The notes beneath the pieces are model-generated. The model was given only the letters and a program-made list of their open reading frames with translations. It was not told the origin of the DNA and did not search any database. A stretch of DNA of 64,000 nt from Russula earlei (Eukaryota > Basidiomycota > Agaricomycetes > Russulales > Russulaceae), in assembly GCA_025769875.1 (NCBI GenBank), contig JAGFNK010000141.1:1-64000 (forward strand), given 5' to 3'. Within the stretch, counting starts at the first letter, position 1, and every line of letters starts with the position of its first letter. This document shows, piece after piece, positions 23,688-34,329 of this stretch. A program made the translations under genes and the position numbers.

Positions 23688-23831
23688 CTTGAGCGAGGGA
23701 GGGGACAACAACAGGGACAAAGCGTGCAACTTTTTGACAGAAATTTTTTTTTGGCACATCACATGTAATTTCACAATATGTGAAATATTTATTTGGATAC
23801 ACATACATGACACAACAACACAAATCATCGC

Positions 23832-25044
23832 TTACGCTCGCTTCACTTTCTCCACCAGATTACATATGTATCCACATGCAAACTCACGTGATGACTCCAC
23901 GGATATGAGCGCGAGGTAGCCATCCACCTCTCCGATGCCGCAATTGGCAAACAGGGATAATGCTGGGACAATATCATCAGTTGGCAACCAACAACCATTT
24001 GTGATATCCTTGATATCACTGGCAAGGTGTTGGACTGCCAGTGTCTGGCGTGCATACTCGGGAAGTGCCAAAAATCCAGGTACAGTATCACCTGCGAGTG
24101 CGGGTGCAGGTGCAGGTGCGGGTGCGGGTGCGAGTGCGGGTGCGGGTGCGAATTCAGGCATGGGCGGGGAGAAACCAAGAGAATGGACAGTTGAGTCGAA
24201 GACATCAACAACTCTGTTCATGACTGCTGTAACACCCATGACAGCAGACGCCACGGTGTCACCCCTCTGTTTTTTAGCTGAAGATGTTTTGGTCATCAGG
24301 ATATCGTCAATGTGAGGTGATTTACGCTTGTTGGTTACGAAGTCGAATGAGGTATTTGATGGTGAAGTCGATGCCCTCCTGCTGCCGCCGACTTGAGACA
24401 AATCGGGGGTCAGGTGAGCAGGAGTAGGTGGCTGGGATGGAGCATGCTCAGCACGAGGTGTTGGCTGCGAAGCCCGGTATGCGTGTTTGCCTTTGGTTTT
24501 TGTTCCTACAAGAGATTCCATGGCCTCGCAATGTGGCCAGCCCTTGTGGTGGAACTTCTTGACCGCTGGTTTGTCCTACTAAAGTAAGATATTGTCGACA
24601 AATCAGGAGTTACAGACGCACTGCAACCAGCTCATCATACACTGCCTGATTTTGATTTTCTGCTGATATGTCCATTCCTGTCACATCATCCCAAGCCATG
24701 CCAGACTTATTTTTGATCGCTGAAATGGTGTCCCAGTCGGTCTTCATCTAGTTGAACGGTGTCAGTGTTGAGGTGTAGTCAAAAGAGGAAACACGTACCC
24801 TTTGCCACTTCGTCTTGCATGAGCTCAGAGTTTTGAAGCCACCCTTCTTACAAAGGGACCTAATTTGACTGGCCGCCTCATTGAAGACTTGATCCTTGAA
24901 CATAGCGTTGGACGTCATTTGGTCCTTGTGCTCCAAGAGGAAGTTTAAGAACTCGGCTTCCTCCTCAGTCGTCCATCTTGCCTTGATATCTGCTCGGGTT
25001 TCTTCTGCAGAGGAATCAGAGCTTCTTGACGAGCGGGTCTGCAT
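23832..25044 (-). CDS. Harbinger accessory protein with Myb/SANT-like DNA-binding domain
   Basis: In PIF/Harbinger elements this second protein binds DNA and helps the transposase. Three exons: 25044 to about 24800 (ARWTTEEEAEFLNFLLEHK and GGFKTLSSCKTKWQR, a SANT-like helix set), a middle exon beginning MKTDWDTISAIKNKSGMAWD (about 24748-24625), and a last exon beginning DKPAVKKFHHKGWPHC (about 24575) that runs to the stop at 23832. The last exon has a predicted disordered linker, a (Ala-Pro)n tract from GCGGGTG-type repeats at 24090-24150, and a conserved helical end. No damage is seen. Confidence 0.85.
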
Positions 25045-25662
25045 GGGAGGTGATGATCAGGATCAGGAAAATAAAGTGTGGGGTGACGCCGAAGTGAAGG
25101 TGAAAAGAAGGTACTGACAAAGGGCTTACACATGTGCAATCACACACAAATATGCGAATACGCGAATATGCAAATCACAAGCGAATATGCAAATCACAAG
25201 CGAATAAAAACTCATATTAAAAAAAAACCTATTAGTTTATCATATATGCGATGTCACTTATATCACACTGGTCACACCAGTCACTCCCGGAAAATCCCGA
25301 AATTCAAGTTCAAGTTCGAAGTTCAAGAATTCTCGGTTGGTATCATGGGCCTTGGTTTCTAGGATATCGATGGTACTCGCGACGTCGAGCGCGAGGTCAC
25401 AACGGCCATAGTACCGGGAAGTCAGCGTGTATCCCAGGTCCACCTTATGTTCCCATGCGTGACACAAGTCACAGTGCTGAGGATATGCAAGAGGCCTCGC
25501 TCACAGTTCTTGGTAGTCCGAGCAAGCATACGCGCCATGGCGCCTCTCACGCGACGAGAACATGGCTATCGAGTCTCGCGGGGACCAGCTCTGATCGTAC
25601 CAGTACGCGTAGCGATGCTCCAATGACGCGCGAGAGCACCGCTGGCGTCACTGCATCCTCTA

Positions 25663-27295
25663 CTGTACTAATACGACCAACTCTTCATAGCTTGTGACAT
25701 GTGACAGATTTCGATGACCGACTGACTCTTCAAAGTTGGGAAAACCGTGTGACAAATCTCACATCTCTTCAAAGCCTGATTGGGCCGAGAGGCAAAATGT
25801 GACATAACGTCAGGACGGCGGTCTGACACAACTTGAGTGCGAGTCGGGATTTGAACATTATGTAAATCCTTGTTGAAAAAATTGTTGTGTGCTTTGAGGA
25901 CCATGCAGCTACAACCATGACTGCACTGAACAGCTTTATCCCAATAGATGTCCATCAAGCCCTCCTCCCAGATCCCAGTCGTGAGGCATCAAAAACACTT
26001 CGCGAGCTTGTTACAGTTCTAAGGTGTGTGAGCCCGCTGGCCAGGAAACTCACATGACTTGTACCATCTCCCTCCCGCGCCACGCGTTCACCCTCCCTTC
26101 GCCCTTCATTTCCTCTTCCTTTCCTTCTCTCATGCACTCGCCTCTTGATGACATCCCTGCTGCGGTCCTCGCCCCATGTCAGCAGACTATGACAACGGCT
26201 CAAGTCGATTGCTGTCGACGTCACTCACCTCGGCTCCAGCCCACTCGTCCCTCAAGCATCGTCCTCGCCCGCCACATGTCCATGCACGGACACGAATGAT
26301 GCATGTACGTTATCATCAATGCGCTACGCGAGGGTTCGCTGCCCATAGCGTCTCGCCCCCGACGTCATCGCCTCACGCTCACGGATTCGCAGTAGGAAGA
26401 TCAGGATTCTGGAGTAGCACTTTTGTATTTAAGTAGCTACCATCCTTTACAGTAGCTTAGGGAATCAAATCAAGAGCTTCTGCTCTGCATTAACCCTCTC
26501 ATGTGCCAAAGATCACCTCAACTCCCTCAAAATCTCCTGCTTCTCTTTCAAGAAAACACACACACACTCTCTCTCTCTCTCGCTTGCGCGTCGCGTTCCG
26601 GGCATGATCCCTGCTTGCTCTCAAGCTCCTCCCTGTCCAGTACCCGCCCTCGGATCAAGCCCCACTGAACTCCCCAGTGCCCCGACCTGGCACGCTATAC
26701 AGTGGACCCAACGTTTTGGGTGGAGATCACACAGCCACGTTCCCAAGGTGGTGTGCCTCACCATGCACCCCCTACACTTACTTCCCTCGAACAAATGGAG
26801 GACCTTGAAGAGAGTGCTTTTGATATTCATGGTGATGACAGCGAAGTTCCCATGACAGACATCGTTTCCGTGCATACACAACTTGAATGCTCCAACTCTA
26901 TGGATTGCGATGACGATGACAAGCTGTACATACCGGGAGAAGAAGGCGGCCTTGTTTTAACTGCAGATGCAGAGTGTGCTTCAGTAAAGTCTGTTCAAGG
27001 TGAGGTAGTTGATACAACTCAGGCTAGTCAAGCTGTAGAAGGACACAGTAAGCATAAGAAGTGTGCAAACATCCTCTATTCCTCCAAATTTTGGGTTGCA
27101 AATGATGGGAGCAACACAGACAACGAATTTAGGCACTTTTTTATAATAAATAAATGAATATTCCCATTTAGGAAATTTTTTAATGATTTTTGTCACAGTC
27201 TTCATAACTGGTTGTGACCTGTGACCTGAGCCGTATCTCTTCTCTTCAGAGGGGGCTTGTGACGCGTGACTGAAGAGTTGGTCGTATTAGTACAG
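25663..27295. mobile_element. TA-target DNA element with 26-bp inverted repeats
   Basis: The ends are CTGTACTAATACGACCAACT and its inverse, with about 26 matching bases. TA is duplicated at 25661-25662 and 27296-27297, and the surrounding gene sequence resumes exactly as in B1. TA duplication suggests the Tc1/mariner superfamily. I recognise no transposase inside, so it is probably non-autonomous. The interior is largely occupied by an LTR-like repeat (from about 26025) and an acidic open frame at 26702-27157 with no known family. Confidence 0.75.
26025..26604 (+). repeat. LTR-like repeat, family Z copy 1
   Basis: It begins TGTGTGAGCCC and ends near GTTCCGGGCA. Inside are GCACTTTTGTATTTAAGTAG (promoter-like) and (CA)n(CT)n tracts near 26565. 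Related sequence occurs at about 55,600-56,130 and, inverted, at 57,600-59,075. Boundaries come from comparing the three copies and are approximate; no target duplication is visible. Confidence 0.5.
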
Positions 27296-28469
27296 TAATC
27301 CACGTCCGTCGTCTGCTAGCCCGACGCTCGCTCGCTCGCTCGCGGGGAAGCACCATCTCTCCATCCGATGAGGAAATCAGCCGCCATGATTTCACTCGCA
27401 ATACATCTGTCCGTCGCAAGATCCTCGAGCGACTGCAACGCGTTCCTGTCCGAAGTGCCTGCGGCGTGTCACGGGATCCCACACGGCGAATCGCACGGAC
27501 GTATCCTAGTACGGCAAGCGTGTACTCGGGAACCCATTCAGGCGATTCTCGCACTCCGAGTGCCATGCCTTCTTCTTCTACCCCCCATCGCTCAACGCCG
27601 ATACCGAGTGGGTGCCGGGAAGCGGGTTTCGAATCGTCGAGGAAATCATCCCAAGCCCTCTACCTCCGTCGACCGCCGACCAGTCGTCCGTCGTCGGGCC
27701 TCCCTGAGCGAACGGGGGTGTGGGATGGCGAGGCGCTGCGTCGGGCGGTCGACACTCATCCGGGCGAACGCTGGCTCGCGTGGACTCGGAGTTGGGCCTT
27801 GAGCCCTCCTCCGCCTCCCGGCGGAGACCGATTCACGGCGGTGCCCCCGCGTCGCACCGCGCAGGAGAAGAGGGACGCCGAGGTGCTGCTACTGCGGAGC
27901 CCTCCGCAAATCACGTCGAGCCCGCTGCAGTCGACGCTGACGTTCAGCAGCGCCCAGCCCGGGCAGTCCCCCGCTCCACCGGTCACCGAAGGCAACAACA
28001 ACACAACCCCAACCGGCGACACCACCTCCACGCGCCGCCGGCGCCACAGCGCGCGGCGCGTGCGACTTCGGACGCGAGCAGCGTGGCGCAGGGGGACGGG
28101 CACGGGACGCCGGCGATTCGCTATGCGGCGCGGCATACTGCCCTCCGAGTCGCGCGCGTGGAAAAGATCCTCGCACACAGCTACAGCTCGCGGGATCTGG
28201 CGCCGGGCAGTCCGCGTGCTTTCGGCGCCGCCTCGCCGGATTCGCTCGAGGACGGTGCGTGGGCTAGGGGAATCGAGCAGCGCCTCGCGGGTTCCTCTGC
28301 CGATAAGAGATGATTGTTGTTGTCGACGATGACGTTGCGGAGGTGACGCTGGTTTTGTTTCTTAATTAATAGCAAGATGCGTTGGCGTTGTAACTTTTTT
28401 GACTTGCTGCTGTATCTGCCCCTACTTTGTACCACCAAAAGCTGTTGAGCTCAAAATGTCACGAGGCTG

Positions 28470-28757
28470 ACACGACGGGCATGGATAAGTCAAGGTCAAC
28501 TTAGCAGACAATAAAAGTAAAATATTCCGAGTGCTGAGTAGGCTCAGTTGAGCACGAAAAATGGTTAAATAAGGACAGTCCACACATTCTGGCACAACTT
28601 TTACACTGGCCTGGCTAAAAGTTGTGCCGGATTGAGTGGACTATCCTTAATTTTGGTCACATTTTTCGTGCTTGACTGAGCCTACTCAGCACTTGGAATA
28701 TTTTACTTTTATTGTCTGCTAAGTTGACCTTGACTTATTCATTCCTGCCCGTCATGT
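28470..28757. repeat. Foldback MITE (near-perfect hairpin)
   Basis: About 288 bp whose two halves are inverse copies, each about 120 bp, beginning ACACGACGGGCA and ending TGCCCGTCATGT-like. Conserved features of the arms are AAGTCAAGGTCAACTTAGCA and GAGTAGGCTCAG. It sits in the B2-A2 spacer. The folded structure is evident by eye. No target duplication was identified. Confidence 0.75.
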
Positions 28758-28775
28758 ATTCTTTTCTGAGTTCTC

Positions 28776-30423
28776 ATAAGGTAGACGATGCTCATAATTG
28801 ACCAACGTCACATGCTTAGTGTGACAGCTTCTGAAAGACATCAGCAAACCACAAAAAAAATTCCCAGGTTTTCATTGGTTTCCACTGGTTTCCCAGTTTC
28901 CAGAAACCAAAAACCCAGAAACTGGGAAACCTGGTAGACATCATGAAGCACACTGGAAAACAATTCAAGTTTTCTATGGTCACATCGACCGTCTGAGTGA
29001 GCAACGCTGGCACCTTGCACTGGAATGTGCAGACAACAATGGTGACAATGAATCCCTTCATCATGCTGATGCCTCAATGATATCTGCATTTTATGCTGAT
29101 CTGTATATACCTGAGAGTCCCCTCAAGGCTTAGATCCATACCAGCTCAAATCAACTTCCAATTACAAGTAGAAACGACATATACCCTATTTCTGACCATT
29201 TTCAGTGATTTGTTTCCTACTATACTATAGTTCTACCAGTTTCCATACTTTTGACAGGTTTCTGTTAGTTTCTTAGGTTTCCATGAAAGATACTCTCAGG
29301 TTGTTTCCGGGAAATCAGACATGGGTTTCCCAGTCTCCTGGTTTTCTGGTTTCCACTGGTTTTTTTTCGGTTTCCTGAGGTGAGAAACCGATGGAAACTA
29401 AAATCCATCTTTACTGATGGAGGAAACTTTTTGAAAATTTACAGCAAAAGGCTCGTTTCACGCAGAACAGATGTTTTTGTTGGAAAGTGGTTTCCAACAT
29501 TTTGTTGGTACATACTATAGACACGTAAACCTATACTTATTTTGAGAAAAAGTTATGATTTTTCAATGAAATAGCAAAAATACAAGAAACCCCATCAATC
29601 AAAGCAAGGCGGAGATTGAAATGAAGCGATCTAGATCGGGTTGGGGAGCAACACACCTCAAGCATGTCGAATGTGTCACGCATATTCTGTGTTGCTACTG
29701 TACACTTCTTGTAACACAGAAATGGGACGAAAAAAGATATCTACAACCAGCAGGCTAGAAAACTTTGCCAGGAATGGTAGCACACATCCCAACAAGAAGC
29801 AGAAACTCAATGACGTGATGGGAAGATCCACCAAAGAAAACAAGGAAGTGAGTGAGAAACCCAAACATTATCCTTGCATAAACCTACCTTGGGTCTGTCA
29901 GAACATTTCAATATGCAAAAGTCACCACAAAAAGACAGGCAAATCATCTTTTGATGACATGCAAAGCAAATTTTGAGTCCAAGTCCCAAAAGGAGCGCTC
30001 CAGGCCCACACTGTTCTGACAGACTGGCAATTCCATGAGTTGGGAAGGAAGGGAATCATTTAACATTGTTTATGTGTTGAATTAAACCCCTTTCACATGT
30101 TGAGTTTGTTTCTCAGATGACATGCGACGTTTGATGCTCATTCCATCAGATTGCACACCACAATCAGTGATTGGAGATAGATGCCAAATTTGTTTCTTTT
30201 ATTTCTCAGTCATTTCTTACTCCTTCATCATAAGATTGTGAATACATACAATAAACAACTACTATTACAAAATGTTGGTCACTGATTTCCTGATTCTTTC
30301 TCGAGAATTGCAGGAAGAGCACCCTGCAGTTTCCCCTGGCAAAACTTCCTAATCCAACCAGGATTGTCACACAAAAGTAACACCACGTGACGTTGGTCGA
30401 TTTATGAGCGTCGTCTACCTTAT
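28776..30423. mobile_element. DNA element with about 50-bp inverted repeats, inserted just before A2
   Basis: The left end ATAAGGTAGACGATGCTCAT and right end (inverse) ATAAGGTAGACGACGCTCAT match over about 50 bases including GACCAACGTCAC. Flanks TTCTTTTCTGAGTTCTC and GCCCGCCTCTTCATCC correspond to contiguous sequence upstream of other A copies, so the insertion point is clear. Within it are many GGTTTCC motifs (28,860-29,400) and a 111-codon open frame (29641-29976) of unknown family. No transposase was recognised. Confidence 0.65.
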
Positions 30424-30455
30424 TCGTTTGCCCGCCTCTTCATCCCCTCTGGAAG

Positions 30456-31847
30456 ATGATCGTCCTTCTCGCTATTCTCGCTGCTACCCGCGCGTCGCCC
30501 ATCGTCCAAACATCACCACCTCTCGTCTCCCTTGACCAAGTTCATGCCCACGCACCGTCATGCGACGATCCTCACGGGTGCAGGTCGCTCTGGGACATCT
30601 TCCGGAGCTGTACCCTCACCATACTTCTCTGTGTATGGGTTTCCGTGCACCCAAACATCCCGAGCCCCGACGAGACATGGCCCCAAGTCGCGGTCCGACG
30701 GTTGGGGCTCATGCTCGCCACCGTTTTTGTGCCGGAGTTCATGGTCGCGTGGGCGTTGAAACAGCGGCTGGCCGCGGCTACCTTGGCAAAGGAGCACAAA
30801 GGTGGGGTCCTAAGCAGACTGACGGCAACAACCGATGACGACGATCAGGCCTGCCTAGGGGAAGGATGGACGACCGCTCACGGATTCTTCGCGGTCATGG
30901 GAGGGTTCATGGAGTACGATGGGAACCGGCCCGTTCGAGTGCTGTTGCCCGACCAGCTGGGATCTTATTCCCTGACGGGCAATGGTGACTTCCCGAGGAT
31001 CGCAAAGGCAGAGATTGAAGACAGGAGCAAGGGAGACGCCGTCTCGAAAACGCTGGTCGTCATGCAAACAGTCTGGTTTGTGATGCAATGCATCGCGCGA
31101 GGCGTCCAAGGCTTGCCGGTTACGGAACTGGAGCTGGTCACGGTTGCCTTCGCAACTCTCAATTTGGTGATGTATCTCCTGTGGTGGGATAAGCCTCTGA
31201 ACGTACGTTGCGGGGTGCGAGTATACAAGAAGCGACAGACGGAACAGCCCGATGAGGATGTGGATGGAAACGTTGCTGAACCAGTTGGATTTTGGGCTGC
31301 ACTAGGCGACGCGGTTTCTAAAAAGCTTCCGGCCGCGATTGTCCGTGGACCGTTGACTCATGAGGACACGGAGTGGCATGACAAGCCTTGGCTTGTCCGT
31401 GTCGTCATGTGGCCCCTCTTGAAGCCCTTTTTCATATTTAGTGGAGAAGAGAGCGATAGCTGGAGGAGGGTCACCACGTTTTATTCTGGAGCAGAGGATA
31501 CGGGGAGGGATGATTCAATCGCGATGACAGTTGTGTTGGCCACCGCGTTGGCCTTTGGGGGTATTCACTGCACTGGATGGTCATTCACTTTTCCCTCAAG
31601 CGCAGAGCGGACCCTCTGGCGTGTCGCTTCCGTCTCCATAACGACAACCCCAGCTCTGATTCCCATTGCATTCGCCGGCGAGGCCTTGGGTTGTGATATA
31701 CTTGGACCTATGATTGGATTTCTGACGATATCCTTTTATATACTGAGCCGATTGATGTTGCTTTTACTACCTTTCCTGAGTCTCAGATCTCTTCCTCCTG
31801 CGGCCTACCATGTCGTACACTGGACTTCACTCATCCCTCATGTGTAA
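30456..31847 (+). CDS. Gene A2: intact multi-pass membrane protein of unknown function
   Basis: 463 codons read straight through, or 444 if the conserved intron at 30802-30858 is removed. The signal peptide is MIVLLAILAATRAS. Next come PSCDDPHGCRSLWDI and a membrane segment (LTILLCVWVSVHP), a second segment LMLATVFVPEFMVAWAL, and GFFAVMGGFMEYDG. A conserved core follows: AEIEDRSKGD, IARGVQGLPVTELELVT and LLWWDKPLNVRC. Two to four more hydrophobic stretches end with LLLLPFLSLRSLPPAAYH. The family is widespread in Agaricomycetes as uncharacterised proteins, to my knowledge. The other copies have a stop inside this intron; A2 does not. The normal upstream region has been replaced by a transposon ending 33 bp before the ATG. 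Confidence 0.85.
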   Translation: MIVLLAILAATRASPIVQTSPPLVSLDQVHAHAPSCDDPHGCRSLWDIFRSCTLTILLCVWVSVHPNIPSPDETWPQVAVRRLGLMLATVFVPEFMVAWALKQRLAAATLAKEHKGGVLSRLTATTDDDDQACLGEGWTTAHGFFAVMGGFMEYDGNRPVRVLLPDQLGSYSLTGNGDFPRIAKAEIEDRSKGDAVSKTLVVMQTVWFVMQCIARGVQGLPVTELELVTVAFATLNLVMYLLWWDKPLNVRCGVRVYKKRQTEQPDEDVDGNVAEPVGFWAALGDAVSKKLPAAIVRGPLTHEDTEWHDKPWLVRVVMWPLLKPFFIFSGEESDSWRRVTTFYSGAEDTGRDDSIAMTVVLATALAFGGIHCTGWSFTFPSSAERTLWRVASVSITTTPALIPIAFAGEALGCDILGPMIGFLTISFYILSRLMLLLLPFLSLRSLPPAAYHVVHWTSLIPHV

Positions 31848-31966
31848 TCCACACTCCTATGACCAATCCATCATGATGGCTTACCATGACACTCAAGTAG
31901 AGACAAACCTGGCAATTCCCCTCATCCTCAATAGGGTGTGCTGATTTTGTCAAGCATGCACTATTA
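31848..31966. other. A2 3' flank
   Basis: Shares the conserved post-stop sequence of the A family (CATCATGATGGCTTACCA) and breaks off at GCATGCACT, where a MITE begins. Confidence 0.5.
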
Positions 31967-32498
31967 GGCCCCATTTACCACTGAGAATTCTTGATTTTGG
32001 GATTTTCTGGGAGTGATGGGAATGACAGGTGTGATGTAAGTGACATAATAAACTAATGTGAGTCTATTTCAAATATGAGTTTTTTTGGTGTGATTTGCAT
32101 TCATGTGTGGGGTTGCATGTGATATGTAAAATCCTTTTTCTAGCCCCTTCCTTCCACTCCTTCCAAGTGAGGTATGGCAAGCATGTCATCAAGGCAGCAC
32201 ATATGGTGTCACTGATGTGTGGGTGCACCTGCTTGTGCAACTTTAATATGTTCAGCTCTTGTGCAAATGGGGCCACAAGCACCCAGGGTGTTGAGCTTGA
32301 CTCTAAGTTTGATGCTGACACATCATGTGTAACCCCATGTATGCAAATATGCAAATCACAACAGAAATAAAATGCATATTAATTTATTATATAGATCGTA
32401 TCACTTACATCACACCTGTCACTTCTGTCACTCCTGGAAAATACCAAAATCCAAGTTCAAGTTCAAAATTCAAGAATTCTTGGTTGGTAAATGGGGCC
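31967..32498. mobile_element. Harbinger-like MITE (non-autonomous)
   Basis: The 532-bp element starts GGCCCCATTTACCA and ends with the inverse TGGTAAATGGGGCC. It shares GAGAATTCTTG, the CAAGTTCAAGTTCAA tract and the CACTCC/TCACACC region with the inverted repeats of the 22006 Harbinger element, so it is probably moved by that family. Flanking triplets are TTA on the left and TGA on the right, not a clean duplication. No coding capacity. Confidence 0.75.
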
Positions 32499-33362
32499 TG
32501 AGGGTTGTAGGCTTTGTATGAGGTTGACTTGCCCATGGGGGCAGCATTGATGGTGAGTTTGGCCCATTTGATGTTGGGCCTAGCAAGAGGGGGTTCTTGG
32601 GGGGCAGAGGTGGAATTGACTGAGAGTGAGGTCTGCAGAACCTTGGAGATAAGAGGGAGAGAGGCCATGAGGTTGTGTGCCACAGTGTTTGGGCCACCCC
32701 AGATCACTAAATTACCCTTTGCATATACCTTGTGGTGGACATATGAACCTGGTTGTTGTTGGCAGAACATAATTATGGCAGCATTGACAGTGGCACAGAT
32801 GTCCATGGGGCTAGGCCTTAGGGCACCTGGCCATTTATAGTCAGCAGTTCTCACAACCATGCTGGGGCAGAGGGAAGAGGGAGCCACTGCTGCATAAGTG
32901 GACTGGGTGCTAGAGGCAGGGGCAGAAGGAGCCTTGGCCTTGGCTGAGGGGGGAGGGGTTTTGGGGAGAGATTTGATGTCCTTCCTCATGTCATTGGTGG
33001 CTTTGGTGAGGTTGGTGAGAGTGGTCTCCAGGCTGGTGAGGCAGATCTGGAGTGTGTTAAGCTCTTTGGTAGGGGCAGTGATGGTTGGGTTTGTGCCTAA
33101 GGGAAGGGATGAGATGAGAGTGTCATTGGTGAAGAGATGTATGAGGTGTGCAGAGGCCTGTAGCGACTCATCCAACCAACTCATCCAGTTGGGAGAGTTT
33201 GACGGGGTGCAGATGCTTTAAACAAGCCAGGGCAAGCCCTAGGATATTAGCCAGCAATTCATGAGTGGGAGGGAAGAGATTTCTGAGTTGCTCCCCTGGA
33301 AAGGGAGGAAGGCTGGAAGGGCTATCATTTGCACAGGAGGCATGATGGCGGTATGGAGTCAA
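32499..33362 (-). pseudogene. Retrotransposon ORF1 (gag-like) fragment
   Basis: The minus-strand open frame contains TADYKWPGALRPSP, YAKGNLVIWGGPNT, PPLARPNIKWAKLTINAAPMG and a Thr/Leu-rich helical stretch before it. This resembles the ORF1/gag-like protein of fungal retrotransposons, probably non-LTR type. A frame change near 33184 joins an upstream part (FPPTHELLANILGLALACLK). No reverse transcriptase is adjacent. One end is cut by the MITE at 32498. Confidence 0.6.
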
Positions 33363-33776
33363 GAAGCCTCTTTGTTGAGTCCTTGCGGACTCAGAGACTT
33401 AGCGCGGTGTTCCACGAGGGTGCACCCACGTGTCTTCGCCTCCGGCGGGCCAAAATCCGCCATCGTATCAACCTTGGGTCGCCAGATGGAGCGCATAGCC
33501 ACCATGTCTACATACGTCCATCTCCTACAACCTCACCGTGTTCCTTTCATAACCACTCGACTATGATCTTCCCTACATCTCCTGGTATCGACCTGATACC
33601 GGGCAGCCCCATTAGGGGCTCACGTGCAGAATTGGGTGCCCATTCTAGACGCGGGGGAGAGGCTTCGACGTCGGAGCTGGACACAAGGCATCGTAGGGTG
33701 TATATAAAGGACTTGCCCCAAGCCTAAGAGGGGGCAAGTCAAATCTTCTGTGTCAACTTCCGTAGCCCTCACAAAT
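33363..33776. other. Unassigned repeat-like stretch with promoter-like TATATAAA
   Basis: It starts near TGTTGAGTCCTTGCGG and contains GTGTATATAAAGGACTTGCC at about 33,698-33,717. It looks like a promoter/LTR fragment, but no matching second copy or target duplication is in the window. Confidence 0.3.
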
Positions 33777-34329
33777 ATACTATCACCTATGGGGAACTCG
33801 CCATTCCACTACCATCTCGCCGATTTCATTTTCCCCTGTATCTGCTCAAACAACCCCATTTGAAACTTTGTAGTTATACTATTGAGTGCCATTAATGTCA
33901 TTCTAGCAAAGAAAAATGGAGGTCCATTGAGTGGTTTTCGAGTAGTATTTTGGCTGGGGGTCACGCCTGCATCACGCCTTCTGTCATGGCGGAGTGCAGA
34001 GTTTGATTCCAGCTGGGTGATCACCGTACGCTGACTGAGGAGTCTGGTCACCACTGCTGTTTTATCCTCTTAATGCTATGTTACAGGTGGTCCAATTGGC
34101 CAGCACAAGACCATACGTATGAGCAGCGGCTACAGGCAGCTATAACAATGATATATATTGATCTTTTACTTTTACTCGTGCAGCACTGGCCCATGATGTG
34201 AGCACTGCATTCCATACATAGCAAGTCCTGGGGGCAGACTTTAATTTGGCATGTGTTACATGTCCGTTACTTTCGTGACATTTGTGACTGGCGAGATGGT
34301 AGTGGAATGGTGAGTTCCCATAGGTGATA

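Larger units (their letters stand above)
22006..25351 (-). mobile_element. PIF/Harbinger DNA transposon with long terminal inverted repeats
   Basis: The element is 3,346 bp. It starts GGCCCATGATACCAACC and ends with the inverse sequence. The inverted repeats extend about 180 bp each, including a TTGAACTTGAACTT stretch. The target duplication is TTG (22003-22005 and 25352-25354), matching uninterrupted B1 at the same place. It carries both genes expected of Harbinger elements: a DDE_Tnp_4-type transposase (22326-23687) and a Myb/SANT-like protein (23832-25044), both minus strand. One in-frame TGA in the transposase is the only damage I see. Confidence 0.9.
21297..28313 (+). pseudogene. Gene B2: truncated and split by two transposons
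   Basis: B-family pieces lie at 21297-22005, 25352-25662 and 27296-28313. The 5' end joins the A1 3' flank abruptly near 21297, so the first exon and block C are missing. About 390 bp present in B1 (roughly 17425-17812) is deleted at about 21783. A PIF/Harbinger element (22006-25351) interrupts the membrane segment codons, with TTG duplicated. A second element (25663-27295) interrupts the tail, with TA duplicated. In the last piece an AAC-repeat length change puts the C-terminus out of frame relative to B1. Confidence 0.85.

Noticed and set aside
24085..24155. GGTGCG-type tandem repeat as a possible CRISPR-like array
   Set aside because: Short hexamer-type units without spacers, encoding Ala-Pro repeats of the SANT protein.
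26702..27157. 151-codon acidic open frame inside the TA element
   Set aside because: No recognisable domain; not annotated as a gene, only mentioned as cargo.
29641..29976. 111-codon open frame (MGRKKISTTSRLENF part) inside the A2-proximal element
   Set aside because: Lys-rich, no known domain and sits within a transposon; insufficient for a gene call.
33373..33774. Candidate LTR (TGTTGAGTCC to CCCTCACA)
   Set aside because: Promoter-like TATATAAA is present but the flanking 5-mers differ and there is no second copy in the window.
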